Assembly (NCBI RefSeq): GCF_000017405.1
Contig: NC_009667.1
Coordinates: 1,474,001-1,538,000 of the forward strand
From: Brucella anthropi ATCC 49188
GTDB lineage: Bacteria > Pseudomonadota > Alphaproteobacteria > Rhizobiales > Rhizobiaceae
Direction: 5' to 3'
DNA length: 64,000 nucleotides
Positions within the stretch are counted from its first letter, which is position 1, and every line of letters begins with the position of its first letter. The notes under the pieces are model-generated. The model saw nothing but the letters and a program-made list of their open reading frames with translations. It had not been told where the DNA came from and ran no database searches. This document shows, one piece after another, positions 26,010-35,574 of this stretch. The translations under genes and the position numbers were made by a program.

Positions 26010-26969
26010 TCAGTAGCCGAGACCCTTCTTGGCTTCATAGACGGCCTTCGGGTCGTCAGCCTGCGTGTAGAGCTTCGACTCCGTCTGGATCCACTTCGGC
26101 GGAACGGTGCCCTTGTCCTTGAAGGCTTCAATCGCGTCGAAGGCCGGGCCTGCCATGTTCGGCGTCAGTTCGACGGTCGCGTTGGCTTCGCCGTTCGCCA
26201 TGGCCTGGAAGATGTCCGGCACGGAGTCGATCGACACGATCTTGATTTCCGTGCCCGGCTTCAAGCCAGCTTCCTTGATTGCCTGAATGGCGCCGACAGC
26301 CATGTCGTCATTATGGGCATAGACGGCGCAGATATTCTTGCCGCCGCCTTCGGCCTTGATGAAGCTTTCCATGACTTCCTTGCCCTTTGTGCGGGTGAAG
26401 TCACCCGTCTGCGAGCGGGAAATCTTGATGTTGTCATGACCCTCGATGGCGTCTTCAAAACCCTTCTTGCGGTTGATGGCGGGCGAGGAACCGGTGGTGC
26501 CCTGAAGCTCGACCACATTGCACGGCTTGTCGCCCACATCCTTCACCAGCCAGTCACCGGCCACCTTGCCTTCATGAACCTGATCGGAGGTTACGGCGGT
26601 CAGATAAAGGTCTTCCGGAGAATCGATCTGGCGGTCGAGCAGGACGACCGGAATTTCGGCTTCCTTGGCTTCCTTCAGAACGGCGTCCCAACCTGTGGAG
26701 ACCACCGGTGCGATCAGGATTGCATCAACCCCTTGAGCGATGAAGCCACGAACGGCCTTGATCTGGTTTTCCTGCTTTTGCTGTGCATCGGCGAACTTGA
26801 GCGTATAGCCGCGTTTTTCGGCTTCCTGCTTGGTCAGGGCCGTTTCTGCAGCACGCCAGCCCGATTCCGAACCGATCTGCGAAAAGCCAACCGTCAGCGA
26901 TGCAGCAGATGCGCTCGAAATCAGGGCAAAAGAAAATGCGGCCGTCAGGGCCGTCAATGTGCGTTTCAT
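26010..26969 (-). CDS. ytfQ: Galactofuranose-type ABC transporter periplasmic binding protein (YtfQ-like)
   Basis: A 319-residue RbsB-family binding protein. The signal peptide MKRTLTALTAAFSFALISS ends at SAA; the mature protein has VGFSQIGSESGWRAAE, EAEKRGYTLKFADAQQKQEN and GVDAILIAPVVSTGWD, which I recognise as the pattern of E. coli YtfQ, the galactofuranose-binding protein. Actual ligands here may be galactofuranose, arabinofuranose or a related sugar. The ATG at 26969 follows GGGAGGAACCATC. It is the first gene of a five-gene operon that ends with the gntR-like gene and is divergent from the sugar-oxidation genes. Confidence 0.88.
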   Translation of the reverse strand: MKRTLTALTAAFSFALISSASAASLTVGFSQIGSESGWRAAETALTKQEAEKRGYTLKFADAQQKQENQIKAVRGFIAQGVDAILIAPVVSTGWDAVLKEAKEAEIPVVLLDRQIDSPEDLYLTAVTSDQVHEGKVAGDWLVKDVGDKPCNVVELQGTTGSSPAINRKKGFEDAIEGHDNIKISRSQTGDFTRTKGKEVMESFIKAEGGGKNICAVYAHNDDMAVGAIQAIKEAGLKPGTEIKIVSIDSVPDIFQAMANGEANATVELTPNMAGPAFDAIEAFKDKGTVPPKWIQTESKLYTQADDPKAVYEAKKGLGY

Positions 26970-27299
26970 GATGGTTCCTCCCAATAAGGCCCTCCCGGCC
27001 TTCGCATTTATGAAGCATATAATATTACTTTATGGCAAGCGCCTTTCGACGTTTCCCAATAAAATGCCGGTGCGACAAACGCGCAATATTGCTATTTACA
27101 TATATAAAACAAAGGCTTGTATTCGTTCGGGAGGGGCAGGGCTCGCGAACTGCCCCGGTGGGGGCGTCTGCTTGCTTGACAAAGCGGGTGACGGCAAAAT
27201 AGTCATATTAATAACACGAACCGTAAATTGGCGCCTTATGGCGTTTCTCAAGCGGTCGGGGTGAATTCCGCAACGGGTATGCGGAAAATGGGAGGTTTA
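26970..27299. other. Divergent control region between the sugar importer and the sugar-oxidation operon
   Basis: This 330-bp gap holds promoters for both operons. On the plus strand a good candidate is at 27176-27203. A hairpin GGGGCAG-N10-CTGCCCC (27133-27156) lies upstream of it. Two small AT palindromes, TAATATTA (27020-27027) and TATTAATA (27207-27214), flank the region and could be sites for the gntR-like regulator. No small gene is evident. Confidence 0.5.
27176..27203 (+). promoter_or_regulatory. Candidate sigma-70 promoter for the sugar-oxidation operon
   Basis: TTGACA (27176-27181), 16-nt spacer, AATAGT (27198-27203). It lies about 95 bp before the GguC/AraD1-like start. The -35 is a consensus match, the -10 matches four of six positions. 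Confidence 0.45.
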
Positions 27300-28292
27300 A
27301 TGTTGCGTCTGGTCCAGTTCCGCGATGAAAGCGGAGAAATGCGTGTGGCTGCCTGCAGTGAGGAGGGAGCGGCGCATGTCGTCAAGGGCGTAGCAACGAC
27401 CTATGAGCTAGCCTCGGCAGCCATTGCAGCGGGTATCAGCCTTGAGGCACAAGTCGTACGCAGCGGCAAGGGCGAAGCCGTCGATATAGACGCCGCTCTG
27501 GCTGCGGGCCGCGTCGGCCTGCCGATTACCCATTCTGACCCAGCACATCTGATTGTTGCCGGCACGGGCCTCACACATCTTGGCTCTGCTGACGGTCGCG
27601 ACAAGATGCACAAGGCAGCACAGGCCGCCGAAAAACCGACCGATTCCATGCGCATGTTCCTGATGGGTGTCGAAGGCGGCAAACCGAAGCCGGGCGAAAC
27701 CGGCGTGCAGCCGGAATGGTTCTACAAGGGCGACGGTTCGGCGCTGGTGGCAACCGGCGGCGAACTGGTTTCGCCTTCCTTTGCGGAAGATGGCGGCGAA
27801 GAACCGGAACTGGCGGGCATCTACCTGATCGGCCCGGATGGTACGCCATTCCGGCTTGGCTTCTGCCTTGCCAATGAATTTTCCGATCATGTGACCGAGA
27901 AGCAGAACTATCTCTGGCTTGCCCATTCCAAGCTGCGTCAGGCCGCGTTGGGGCCGGAGCTTTATGTGGGCAACCTGCCTGACCATGTGGAGGGCGTTTC
28001 GCGCATTCGTCGCAGCGATCAGGTGATCTTTGAAAAGCCGTTCCTTTCGGGCGAAGCGAACATGTCGCACACGATTGCCAATCTGGAACACCATCATTTC
28101 AAATATGGGCTGTTCCGCCGTCCGGGCGACATTCATGTTCATTTCTTTGGCACGGCAACCTTGTCGTTTTCGGAGGGCGTAAAGACGGAAGCTGGCGACC
28201 AGTTCGAGATTTCCGCCAAGCCATTCCGTTATCCGCTGGTCAACAGGCTGGCGCAGGCAGCGGCGGAAGATATTGCTGTGAAGGCGCTCTGA
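27300..28292 (+). CDS. GguC/AraD1-type FAH-family hydrolase/dehydratase
   Basis: A 330-residue protein of the fumarylacetoacetate-hydrolase fold, matching the GguC/AraD1 type found beside chvE-gguAB in Agrobacterium and in arabinose/galactose loci. Key segments are GTGLTHLGSADGRDKMH, VQPEWFYKGDG and LGFCLANEFSDHVTE, in which the acidic residues of the Mg-binding site of the fold lie. AraD1-type proteins have been linked to 2-keto-3-deoxy-L-arabonate metabolism; GguC's own reaction has long been unclear. The start ATG at 27300 follows GGGAGGTTTA. It is the first gene of the operon and the next gene starts 1 nt after its stop. Confidence 0.82.
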   Translation: MLRLVQFRDESGEMRVAACSEEGAAHVVKGVATTYELASAAIAAGISLEAQVVRSGKGEAVDIDAALAAGRVGLPITHSDPAHLIVAGTGLTHLGSADGRDKMHKAAQAAEKPTDSMRMFLMGVEGGKPKPGETGVQPEWFYKGDGSALVATGGELVSPSFAEDGGEEPELAGIYLIGPDGTPFRLGFCLANEFSDHVTEKQNYLWLAHSKLRQAALGPELYVGNLPDHVEGVSRIRRSDQVIFEKPFLSGEANMSHTIANLEHHHFKYGLFRRPGDIHVHFFGTATLSFSEGVKTEAGDQFEISAKPFRYPLVNRLAQAAAEDIAVKAL

Positions 28293-28293
28293 A

Positions 28294-29229
28294 ATGGTGG
28301 CGGAATCGAACATCGCTCTCGCAATCGTCGGTCTGGGCAAGATTGCGCGTGACCAGCATCTGCCGTCCATTGAAGCCGTTGATGGCATTGAGCTGAAAGC
28401 CATTGCCAGCCGCAATGCCGGGCTGGATGGCCTGCCGTCTTTTCACGACATCGATGAGCTGCTGGGCAGCGACATTGCCATTGACGCGGTGTCGCTCTGC
28501 ACACCGCCGCAAGGGCGCTTTAGCCAGGCCTACGCAGCCTTGAAGGCGCGCAAGCATGTGATGCTGGAGAAGCCTCCGGGTGCAACCATTTCGGAAGTGC
28601 AGGCGCTGGGGCGTCTTGCGCAAGCGGAAGACGTGACGCTTTACGCCACGTGGCACTCGCGCGAAGCCGCAGCGGTCGAGCCGGCGCGGGAATTCCTGAA
28701 AGATGCGGAAATTCGTTCGGTTTCGGTCACGTGGAAGGAAGATGTCCGCCACTGGCATCCCGGCCAGCAATGGATCTGGGAATCGGGCGGTCTTGGCGTG
28801 TTCGATCCTGGCATCAATGCGCTTTCCATCGTTACGCATATTTTGCCGGAGCGCTTCTTCCTGACGCAATCCGATCTTTATTTTCCAGAAAACCGTGCGG
28901 CGCCCATTGCAGCCGACCTCCAGTTTCAGACCGAAAGCGGCATTCCGGTTTCGTTCGAACTGGACTGGCGGCAGACCGGCCCGCAGACCTGGGATATTCG
29001 TGTGGAGACCGATAAAGGCACGGTTCTGCTCAGCCGTGGAGGCAGCCGCCTCACCATCGCCGGGACCGAGAAAATGGCCGAGCCGGACCGCGAATATCAA
29101 CGACTTTACAAGCGTTTCGTGCAATTGATCGGCGCGGGGCGTTCGGATGTTGATCTCGCTCCACTGACCCATGTGGCCGATGCGTTTCTGCTCGGAAAGC
29201 GGCATGTCGTCGAAGCTTTTGAAGATTAG
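28294..29229 (+). CDS. Aldose 1-dehydrogenase (D-galactose/L-arabinose), Gfo/Idh/MocA family
   Basis: A 311-residue NAD(P)-dependent oxidoreductase. The Rossmann motif VGLGKIARDQHLP (residues 11-23), the LEKPPGATISE stretch (the EKP motif with the catalytic lysine) and KEDVRHWHPGQQWIWESGGLGVFDPGINA are those of the Azospirillum L-arabinose 1-dehydrogenase and related D-galactose 1-dehydrogenases. It oxidises the sugar to the aldono-lactone as first step. It starts 1 nt after the GguC-like stop and is followed by the dehydratase gene after 48 bp. Confidence 0.87.
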   Translation: MVAESNIALAIVGLGKIARDQHLPSIEAVDGIELKAIASRNAGLDGLPSFHDIDELLGSDIAIDAVSLCTPPQGRFSQAYAALKARKHVMLEKPPGATISEVQALGRLAQAEDVTLYATWHSREAAAVEPAREFLKDAEIRSVSVTWKEDVRHWHPGQQWIWESGGLGVFDPGINALSIVTHILPERFFLTQSDLYFPENRAAPIAADLQFQTESGIPVSFELDWRQTGPQTWDIRVETDKGTVLLSRGGSRLTIAGTEKMAEPDREYQRLYKRFVQLIGAGRSDVDLAPLTHVADAFLLGKRHVVEAFED

Positions 29230-29277
29230 GAATCGAGGTTGTCGTAACGCGGCCTCTCACCCACGCAGGACAATGAA

Positions 29278-31083
29278 ATGAACAAGCCCGTCTCTCCGAA
29301 AACGCCAAAGCTCCGCTCGCGCGCCTGGTTCGACAATCCTGATAATGTCGATATGACGGCGCTCTATCTGGAGCGCTACATGAATTATGGCCTGAGCCAG
29401 GAAGAGTTGCAGTCCGGTCGCCCGATCATCGGCATCGCGCAGACGGGCTCCGACCTCTCACCTTGCAACCGTCATCATCTGGAACTGGCCAAGCGCGTGC
29501 GCGAAGGTGTTCGCGAGGCGGGCGGCATTGTCATTGAATTTCCGGTTCATCCTATTCAGGAAACCGGCAAGCGCCCGACCGCAGGTCTGGACCGCAACCT
29601 TGCCTATCTTGGCCTCGTGGAAGTGCTTTATGGCTATCCGCTTGATGGCGTCGTGCTGACAATCGGTTGTGACAAGACCACGCCTGCCTGCCTGATGGCA
29701 GCTGCAACCGTCAATATTCCGGCGATTGCTCTGTCGGTGGGTCCGATGCTCAATGGCTGGTTCCGTGGCGAACGCACAGGTTCGGGCACCATCGTCTGGA
29801 AGGCACGCGAGCTGCTTGCCAAGGGCGAAATCGACTATCAGGGCTTCGTCAAGCTCGTTGCTTCCTCGGCACCATCGACCGGCTATTGCAATACGATGGG
29901 CACGGCAACGACGATGAATTCGCTTGCCGAAGCGCTTGGAATGCAGTTGCCGGGCTCGGCCGCCATTCCGGCGCCTTATCGCGACCGTCAGGAAATTTCT
30001 TATCTATCGGGACGCCGCATCGTTGAAATGGTGCATGAGGATTTGAAGCCGTCGGACATTCTGACCAAGGATGCCTTCGTCAATGCCATCCGCGTCAATT
30101 CCGCTATTGGCGGTTCGACCAATGCGCCGATCCATCTGAACGCTCTGGCCCGTCATGTCGGCGTGGAGCTGACGGTCGATGACTGGCAGAAATATGGCGA
30201 GGAAATTCCGCTTCTGGTCAATCTGCAGCCTGCCGGTGAATATCTTGGCGAAGATTACTACCATGCGGGCGGTGTGCCAGCAGTCGTCAATCAGCTGATG
30301 GGGCAGGGCCTCATCAATGAAGATGCGCTGACCGTCAATGGCAAGACCATCGGCGAGAATTGCAAGAACGCGACCATCGAAGACGGCAATGTCATCAAGA
30401 CCTACGATCAGCCGCTGAAGAAGCATGCCGGATTCCGCGTGCTGCGCGGCAATCTGTTCTCGTCGGCGATCATGAAGCTCAGCGTGATTTCGGACGAGTT
30501 CCGCAATCGCTACCTGTCTGACGACAAGGACCCGAACGCCTTTGAAGGTAAGGCGGTCGTGTTCGACGGGCCGGAAGATTATCATCACCGCATTGACGAT
30601 CCGGCACTGGAAATCGACGAGAATACGGTGCTGTTCATGCGTGGCGCTGGCCCCATCGGTTATCCAGGTGCGGCGGAAGTCGTCAACATGCGCGCGCCGA
30701 ATTACCTTCTGAAAAAGGGTATCAGCTCACTGCCATGCATCGGCGACGGTCGCCAGTCGGGCACGTCGGGTTCGCCTTCGATCCTCAATGCCTCGCCGGA
30801 AGCTGCTGCTGGCGGCGGTCTGGCTATTCTGAGGACCGGTGACCGCGTGCGTATCGATCTTGGTCGCGGCAGCGCTGACATTCTGATCTCTGACGAAGAA
30901 CTGGCCGAGCGTCGCAAAGCTCTCGAGGCTGCCGGTGGCTACAAATATCCGGAAAGCCAGACACCGTGGCAGGAAATCCAGCGCGCTGTTGTCGGCCAGA
31001 TGGAAACCGGTGCAGTTCTCGAAAACGCGGTCAAGTATCAGGACATCGCGCATACGCGTGGCCTGCCGCGAGACAACCACTAG
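29278..31083 (+). CDS. Sugar-acid dehydratase, IlvD/Edd family (L-arabonate/D-galactonate type)
   Basis: A 601-residue IlvD/Edd-family dehydratase. Iron-sulfur ligand candidates are Cys63 (SPCNRHH), Cys131 ([10 protein letters not shown]) and Cys204 (TGYCNTMG). The sequence ITSGS-type substrate loops are replaced by the arabonate-dehydratase-type ones such as [19 protein letters not shown]. It should convert L-arabonate or D-galactonate to the 2-keto-3-deoxy acid. By position it is the second oxidation-pathway step after the 1-dehydrogenase. A lactonase gene is not present in this cluster. The gene ends 10 bp before dgoK. Confidence 0.88.
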   Translation: MNKPVSPKTPKLRSRAWFDNPDNVDMTALYLERYMNYGLSQEELQSGRPIIGIAQTGSDLSPCNRHHLELAKRVREGVREAGGIVIEFPVHPIQETGKRPTAGLDRNLAYLGLVEVLYGYPLDGVVLTIGCDKTTPACLMAAATVNIPAIALSVGPMLNGWFRGERTGSGTIVWKARELLAKGEIDYQGFVKLVASSAPSTGYCNTMGTATTMNSLAEALGMQLPGSAAIPAPYRDRQEISYLSGRRIVEMVHEDLKPSDILTKDAFVNAIRVNSAIGGSTNAPIHLNALARHVGVELTVDDWQKYGEEIPLLVNLQPAGEYLGEDYYHAGGVPAVVNQLMGQGLINEDALTVNGKTIGENCKNATIEDGNVIKTYDQPLKKHAGFRVLRGNLFSSAIMKLSVISDEFRNRYLSDDKDPNAFEGKAVVFDGPEDYHHRIDDPALEIDENTVLFMRGAGPIGYPGAAEVVNMRAPNYLLKKGISSLPCIGDGRQSGTSGSPSILNASPEAAAGGGLAILRTGDRVRIDLGRGSADILISDEELAERRKALEAAGGYKYPESQTPWQEIQRAVVGQMETGAVLENAVKYQDIAHTRGLPRDNH

Positions 31084-31093
31084 GGTTCCCCGG

Positions 31094-32023
31094 ATGGCTC
31101 TCGATAAAATGCCATTTGCGGCAGTTGCGGACTGGGGCACCACCCGGTTCCGCCTCTGGACGCTGGATGTCGATGGCAATGTGCTGGGCGAAAGCCGTGG
31201 CGATGACGGTCTGCTGCAGGCAAAGGAAGCCGGTTTCGAGCCAACGCTCAAGCGGCACCTTGCTTCTGTCGGCGCGTCGGACGATCTGCCGGTGGTGATC
31301 TGCGGCATGGCCGGTTCGCGGACCGGCTGGATCGAAGCGCCCTATATGAGCTTGCCTGCCGGGCTGGATGGTATCGTGAAGGCTGCGGTGCGCGTGCCCG
31401 CGCACCGTCACGTCATCATGTTGCCGGGCGTCGCGCGTCGGGACGAAACGGCACCCGATGTTATGCGTGGCGAGGAGACGAAGCTTCTTGGACTTGTGCA
31501 CGGGGGCACGCATGATGCGGTTGTCGTCATGCCCGGCACCCATGCCAAATGGGTGCGGATTGCCGACGGTGGCCTTGCCGATTACCGAACCTTCATGACC
31601 GGTGAAATGTTCGCTCTTTTGAAGGAAAAATCGGTACTGGCCGGTGCGCTGGAAGGTGCCGCGGCGGTCGATCCGAATGGTGTAGCTTTCGCTGCGGGCG
31701 TCAGGGCGTCGCTCGAAAACCCGGCACTGATTTCCAACGCGCTGTTTTCCATTCGCGCAGGCTGGCTCGTCCATGATCGCAAGCCGACCGACCAGCTGGC
31801 CCGTTTGTCGGGCTTGTTGATCGGGCTGGAAGTGGCAGGTGGGCGTACGCTTTACGGCAAACCCGAAGAAGTGCTGCTCCTTTCAGACGACACGATGGGT
31901 GCGCTCTATGCCAGCGCGCTTGAAATCGCCGGGCTGACAGTCAGGCGCGTTGCAGCCGATGAGCTGGTGCGTGACGGCCTGTTCATGGCTGCAAAACACG
32001 CCTTCGGAGGAGTTGCGCAATGA
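31094..32023 (+). CDS. dgoK: 2-dehydro-3-deoxygalactonokinase
   Basis: A 309-residue DgoK-family kinase. The N-terminal phosphate loop AVADWGTTRFRLWTLD (residues 8-23) and VVICGMAGSRTGW, LPGVARRDE and MPGTHAKWVRI are the family signatures. It phosphorylates 2-keto-3-deoxygalactonate with ATP. I use the ATG at 31094, 10 bp after the dehydratase stop; the frame is open further upstream but that stretch lies within the dehydratase gene. Its stop overlaps the dgoA start (ATGA), so kinase and aldolase are translated together. Confidence 0.9.
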   Translation: MALDKMPFAAVADWGTTRFRLWTLDVDGNVLGESRGDDGLLQAKEAGFEPTLKRHLASVGASDDLPVVICGMAGSRTGWIEAPYMSLPAGLDGIVKAAVRVPAHRHVIMLPGVARRDETAPDVMRGEETKLLGLVHGGTHDAVVVMPGTHAKWVRIADGGLADYRTFMTGEMFALLKEKSVLAGALEGAAAVDPNGVAFAAGVRASLENPALISNALFSIRAGWLVHDRKPTDQLARLSGLLIGLEVAGGRTLYGKPEEVLLLSDDTMGALYASALEIAGLTVRRVAADELVRDGLFMAAKHAFGGVAQ

Positions 32024-32652
32024 GCGACCGCATTGCATGGCCAAAGCTGCGCTATCCGCTGGTCGCTATCCTGCGCGGCATTCGTCCGGAAGAAACGGAA
32101 GCAATCGTCGGAGCACTGATCGAGACGGGTTTCGAGGCGATTGAAATTCCGCTCAATTCGCCGGAGCCTTTCGTTTCGATTGAGAAGGCGGCGAAGCTTG
32201 CGCCTGCGGGCGTGTTGATCGGGGCCGGGACCGTGTTGAGCGTCGAAGATGTGGACCGTCTCAACGATGTCGGCGGCAGGCTTCTGGTCAGCCCCAATGT
32301 CGAGCCGGATGTCATCCGTCGTGCCGGACAGCACGGCATGGTGACGATGCCCGGCGTTTTCACGCCGACGGAAGCCTTTTCGGCGATCCGTGCAGGCGCA
32401 TCGGCGCTGAAATTCTTTCCGGCCAGCGTACTCGGCGCGGACGGTATCAAGGCGATATCCGCCGTCTTGCCGAAGGATATTCCGGTCGGCGCCGTGGGCG
32501 GTGTTTCCGAGGCTGATTTTGCGACCTATCGGGCAGCGGGAGTGAGCTGCTTCGGACTCGGTTCCAGTCTTTACAAAGCCGGACTGACGGTTGCTGAGGT
32601 TCGCGAACGCGCCGAGCGCGCGGTTGCGGCATGGGACAAGATCGCGGGCTGA
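32020..32652 (+). CDS. dgoA: 2-dehydro-3-deoxy-6-phosphogalactonate aldolase
   Basis: A 210-residue KDPG/KDPGal-aldolase with the Schiff-base lysine Lys131 in ASALKFFPA and the acid/base Glu42 in EAIEIPLNSP. It cleaves KDPGal to pyruvate and glyceraldehyde 3-phosphate, completing the De Ley-Doudoroff route for galactose together with the preceding four genes. It overlaps dgoK by 4 nt. A gap with a hairpin separates it from the chvE-like gene. Confidence 0.92.
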   Translation: MSDRIAWPKLRYPLVAILRGIRPEETEAIVGALIETGFEAIEIPLNSPEPFVSIEKAAKLAPAGVLIGAGTVLSVEDVDRLNDVGGRLLVSPNVEPDVIRRAGQHGMVTMPGVFTPTEAFSAIRAGASALKFFPASVLGADGIKAISAVLPKDIPVGAVGGVSEADFATYRAAGVSCFGLGSSLYKAGLTVAEVRERAERAVAAWDKIAG

Positions 32653-32723
32653 CGGCCCTTTGAGAACTTGTTCCGGAGGAATTCCGCATGGCCGGAAGGC
32701 GGGGGCGGAAATTTTGGGAGAAC

Positions 32724-32743
32724 GACAGGCGGAAAAGCCTGTC
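32724..32743 (+). other. Intergenic hairpin between dgoA and chvE-like gene
   Basis: GACAGGC-ggaaaa-GCCTGTC forms a 7-bp perfect stem, flanked on both sides by TTTGGGAG. There is no T-run, so it is more likely an mRNA stabilising or processing element ahead of the highly expressed binding-protein gene than a terminator. Confidence 0.5.
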
Positions 32744-32762
32744 CCAATTTGGGAGTGAGACA

Positions 32763-33827
32763 ATGGCAGGCATGAAATCTCTAACATTGGCAGTCGCGAT
32801 GGCCGCGCTTGCCTTTAGCGGTCTGGCGCATGCGGAAGACAAGGGTCTTGTCGCCGTCGCCATGCCCACGAAGTCTTCGGCACGCTGGATTGCCGATGGC
32901 GACAACATGGTCAAGGTGCTGAAAGAACGCGGCTACCAGACCGATCTTCAGTATGCTGAAGACGACGTACCTAACCAGCTGGCGCAGATCGAGAACATGG
33001 TGACCAAGGGCGCCAAGGTTCTCGTCGTTGCATCCATCGACGGCACGACGCTTTCCGATGTTCTGGCCAAGGCCCACGATGCGGGTATCAAGGTCATCGC
33101 CTATGATCGCCTGATCCGCGATACGCCGAATGTCGATTACTATGCGACCTTCGACAATTTCCAGGTCGGCGTGCTGCAGGCCCAGTCCATCGAAACCGCG
33201 CTGGACCTCAAGAACAAGCCGGGTCCGTTCAATGTCGAGCTTTTCGGCGGTTCGCCGGACGATAACAACGCCTACTTCTTCTACAACGGCGCGATGTCCG
33301 TTCTGCAGCCTTATATCGATAGCGGCAAGGTCGTTATCGGCAGCGGCCAGACCGGCATGGACAAGGTTGCAACGCTGCGCTGGGACGGTGCAACTGCTCA
33401 GGCCCGCATGGACTCGATCCTTTCGGCCTATTATTCCGACAAGAAGCTCGATGCAGTCCTGTCGCCTTATGACGGCATCTCCATCGGTATCCTGTCGTCC
33501 CTCAAGGGTGTAGGCTATGGCAGCGGCGACATGCCAATGCCGGTCGTTTCCGGTCAGGATGCGGAAGTGCCTTCGGTGAAGTCGATCCTCGCTGGCGAAC
33601 AGAACTCGACCATCTTCAAGGATACGCGCGAACTCGCCAAGGTCACGGTCGATATGGTCGATGCGCTGATGACCGGCAAGGAGCCGGAAGTCAACGACAC
33701 CAAGACCTATGACAATGGCGTCAAGGTCGTGCCGTCCTATCTGCTCAAGCCGGTGATCGTCGACAAGTCGAACTGGAAGCAGGTTCTGGTCGATAGCGGT
33801 TACTACAAGGAAGACCAGATTCAGTAA
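32763..33827 (+). CDS. chvE: ChvE-type multiple-monosaccharide periplasmic binding protein
   Basis: A 354-residue RbsB-family binding protein. The signal peptide [20 protein letters not shown] ends at AHA; the mature protein reads [20 protein letters not shown], then [20 protein letters not shown] and [11 protein letters not shown], which is the ChvE/XylF pattern. ChvE binds galactose, arabinose, glucose, xylose and similar sugars. The start at 32763 is preceded by GGGAGTGAGAC; an ATG at 32772 is a minor alternative, and the longer frame from 32688 has no signal peptide. It heads the chvE-gguA-gguB importer and follows the oxidation operon on the same strand. Confidence 0.9.
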   Translation: MAGMKSLTLAVAMAALAFSGLAHAEDKGLVAVAMPTKSSARWIADGDNMVKVLKERGYQTDLQYAEDDVPNQLAQIENMVTKGAKVLVVASIDGTTLSDVLAKAHDAGIKVIAYDRLIRDTPNVDYYATFDNFQVGVLQAQSIETALDLKNKPGPFNVELFGGSPDDNNAYFFYNGAMSVLQPYIDSGKVVIGSGQTGMDKVATLRWDGATAQARMDSILSAYYSDKKLDAVLSPYDGISIGILSSLKGVGYGSGDMPMPVVSGQDAEVPSVKSILAGEQNSTIFKDTRELAKVTVDMVDALMTGKEPEVNDTKTYDNGVKVVPSYLLKPVIVDKSNWKQVLVDSGYYKEDQIQ

Positions 33828-33888
33828 TGCGGTTTTGGGCGTATCGGAGGATATGCCCGTAACCTTTCTGCATGCCATTGCCCCAAAT

Positions 33889-33908
33889 CCCCAGCCTTTC
33901 GGCTGGGG
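33889..33908 (+). other. Stabilising hairpin after chvE-like gene
   Basis: CCCCAGCC-tttc-GGCTGGGG, a perfect 8-bp stem with a 4-nt loop, 61 bp after the chvE-like stop. No T-run follows. Hairpins after binding-protein genes commonly protect that part of the message so the binding protein is made in excess over the ATPase and permease. Confidence 0.6.
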
Positions 33909-33981
33909 TAGGCTCGACGATTGACAGCGTTGTCTTTTCGTTGAGGGCAATGGCAGAGCAGATTTGTAATGGGAGCGAGCG

Positions 33982-35574
33982 ATGAATGTAGCCAATCCTG
34001 TCCTGCGCGAGCAGTCTGACGGTAAGCCGGAAATCGCCGGCAAGCCGCTTCTGGAAATGCGCGGCATCAGCAAGTCTTTCGGCGTCGTCAAAGCGCTGAG
34101 CGATGTCAATTTCACGGTCATGCCGGGCGAGATTCATGCCTTTGTCGGCGAGAATGGAGCAGGCAAGTCGACCTTGATGAAGGTGCTGTCGGGTGTGTAT
34201 CCGCATGGCAGCTACGAGGGGTCGATCTTCTTCGACGGCGAAGAGCGGCAGTTTCGCGACATCAACGATTCCGAAGCGCTTGGCATTGTCATCATCCATC
34301 AGGAGCTGGCGCTCATACCGCTCATGACGATTGCCGAGAACATTTTCCTCGTCAATCCACCGGCAAGCTATGGCGTCATCGACCGCAGTACGGTGCACAA
34401 GCGTACCCGCGAGCTTTTGCAGAAGGTTGGCCTGTCGGAATCGCCCGATACGCTTGTCACCGATATTGGTGTCGGCAAGCAGCAGCTTGTCGAAATTGCC
34501 AAGGCATTGTCGAAGCGCGTGCGGCTTCTGATCCTCGACGAACCGACCGCAAGCCTCAACGAGACGGACAGCGCGGCATTGCTGGCGCTTCTGCGTGAGT
34601 TTCGTGCTCAAGGCATCACCTCGATCCTCATTTCGCACAAGCTCAATGAAATCCGCGAAGTTGCCGACAAGATCACGGTGCTGCGCGATGGCAAGGCAGT
34701 GGCGACGCTCGACTGCAATGCGGGCGAGGTCGAGGAAGACGATATTATCCGCAAGATGGTCGACCGCGATCTGGAAAGCCGCTACCCGAAGCGCGATCCG
34801 AAAATCGGTGAGGTGATTTTCGAAGTCGACAACTGGTCAGTGCATCACCCGCTGCATCCGGAGCGGCACTCGGTCAAGAACGTGTCGTTCAAGGTGAGGG
34901 CAGGCGAAATCGTCGGCATTGCCGGGTTGATGGGGGCGGGACGCACAGAATTCGCCATGAGCCTGTTCGGGCGTTCATGGGGCACGAATATCAGCGGTGA
35001 GGCGCGTATCAACGGCAACAATGCCGATATTTCCACTGTGGCGCGGGCCATCAAAGCGGGGCTTGCCTATGTAACCGAGGATCGCAAGAAGCTCGGCCTG
35101 GTCTTAGGCGAAAATATTTCGCGCAACATTTCTCTTGCGCATTTACGCGGCGTCAGCCCGAAAGGCATCATCGACGATATTCGCGAAATGAAGATCGCGA
35201 ATTCTTATCGCGAACAGATGAGCATTCGCTGCCACAATGTCTATCAGGAGACAGGCACGCTTTCGGGCGGTAACCAGCAGAAGGTGGTGCTGTCCAAATG
35301 GCTCTTCACCGGACCCGACGTGCTGATCCTCGATGAACCGACGCGCGGCATCGATGTCGGCGCGAAATATGACATCTACACAATCATCAATTCACTGGCG
35401 GATAGCGGCAAGGGCGTGGTCGTCATTTCTTCGGAAATGCCGGAGCTGATCGGCATCTGCGACCGCATCGTCGTCATGCATGAAGGTGCCTTCGTCGGCG
35501 AAGTCGCTGGCGAGGAAGCAACGCAGGAAAACATCATGCGCGCCATCATGCGGAACAAGGGAAAACGGCCATGA
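33982..35574 (+). CDS. gguA: Multiple-monosaccharide ABC transporter ATP-binding protein (GguA)
   Basis: A 530-residue double ATPase of the RbsA family. Walker [10 protein letters not shown] lies at residues 57-65, Walker [13 protein letters not shown]; the second domain has the degenerate [14 protein letters not shown] and the signature TLSGGNQQK with [12 protein letters not shown]. The sequence [20 protein letters not shown] is typical of GguA/MmsA. It overlaps the gguB start by 4 nt. Together with ChvE and GguB it takes up galactose and other aldoses. Confidence 0.9.
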   Translation: MNVANPVLREQSDGKPEIAGKPLLEMRGISKSFGVVKALSDVNFTVMPGEIHAFVGENGAGKSTLMKVLSGVYPHGSYEGSIFFDGEERQFRDINDSEALGIVIIHQELALIPLMTIAENIFLVNPPASYGVIDRSTVHKRTRELLQKVGLSESPDTLVTDIGVGKQQLVEIAKALSKRVRLLILDEPTASLNETDSAALLALLREFRAQGITSILISHKLNEIREVADKITVLRDGKAVATLDCNAGEVEEDDIIRKMVDRDLESRYPKRDPKIGEVIFEVDNWSVHHPLHPERHSVKNVSFKVRAGEIVGIAGLMGAGRTEFAMSLFGRSWGTNISGEARINGNNADISTVARAIKAGLAYVTEDRKKLGLVLGENISRNISLAHLRGVSPKGIIDDIREMKIANSYREQMSIRCHNVYQETGTLSGGNQQKVVLSKWLFTGPDVLILDEPTRGIDVGAKYDIYTIINSLADSGKGVVVISSEMPELIGICDRIVVMHEGAFVGEVAGEEATQENIMRAIMRNKGKRP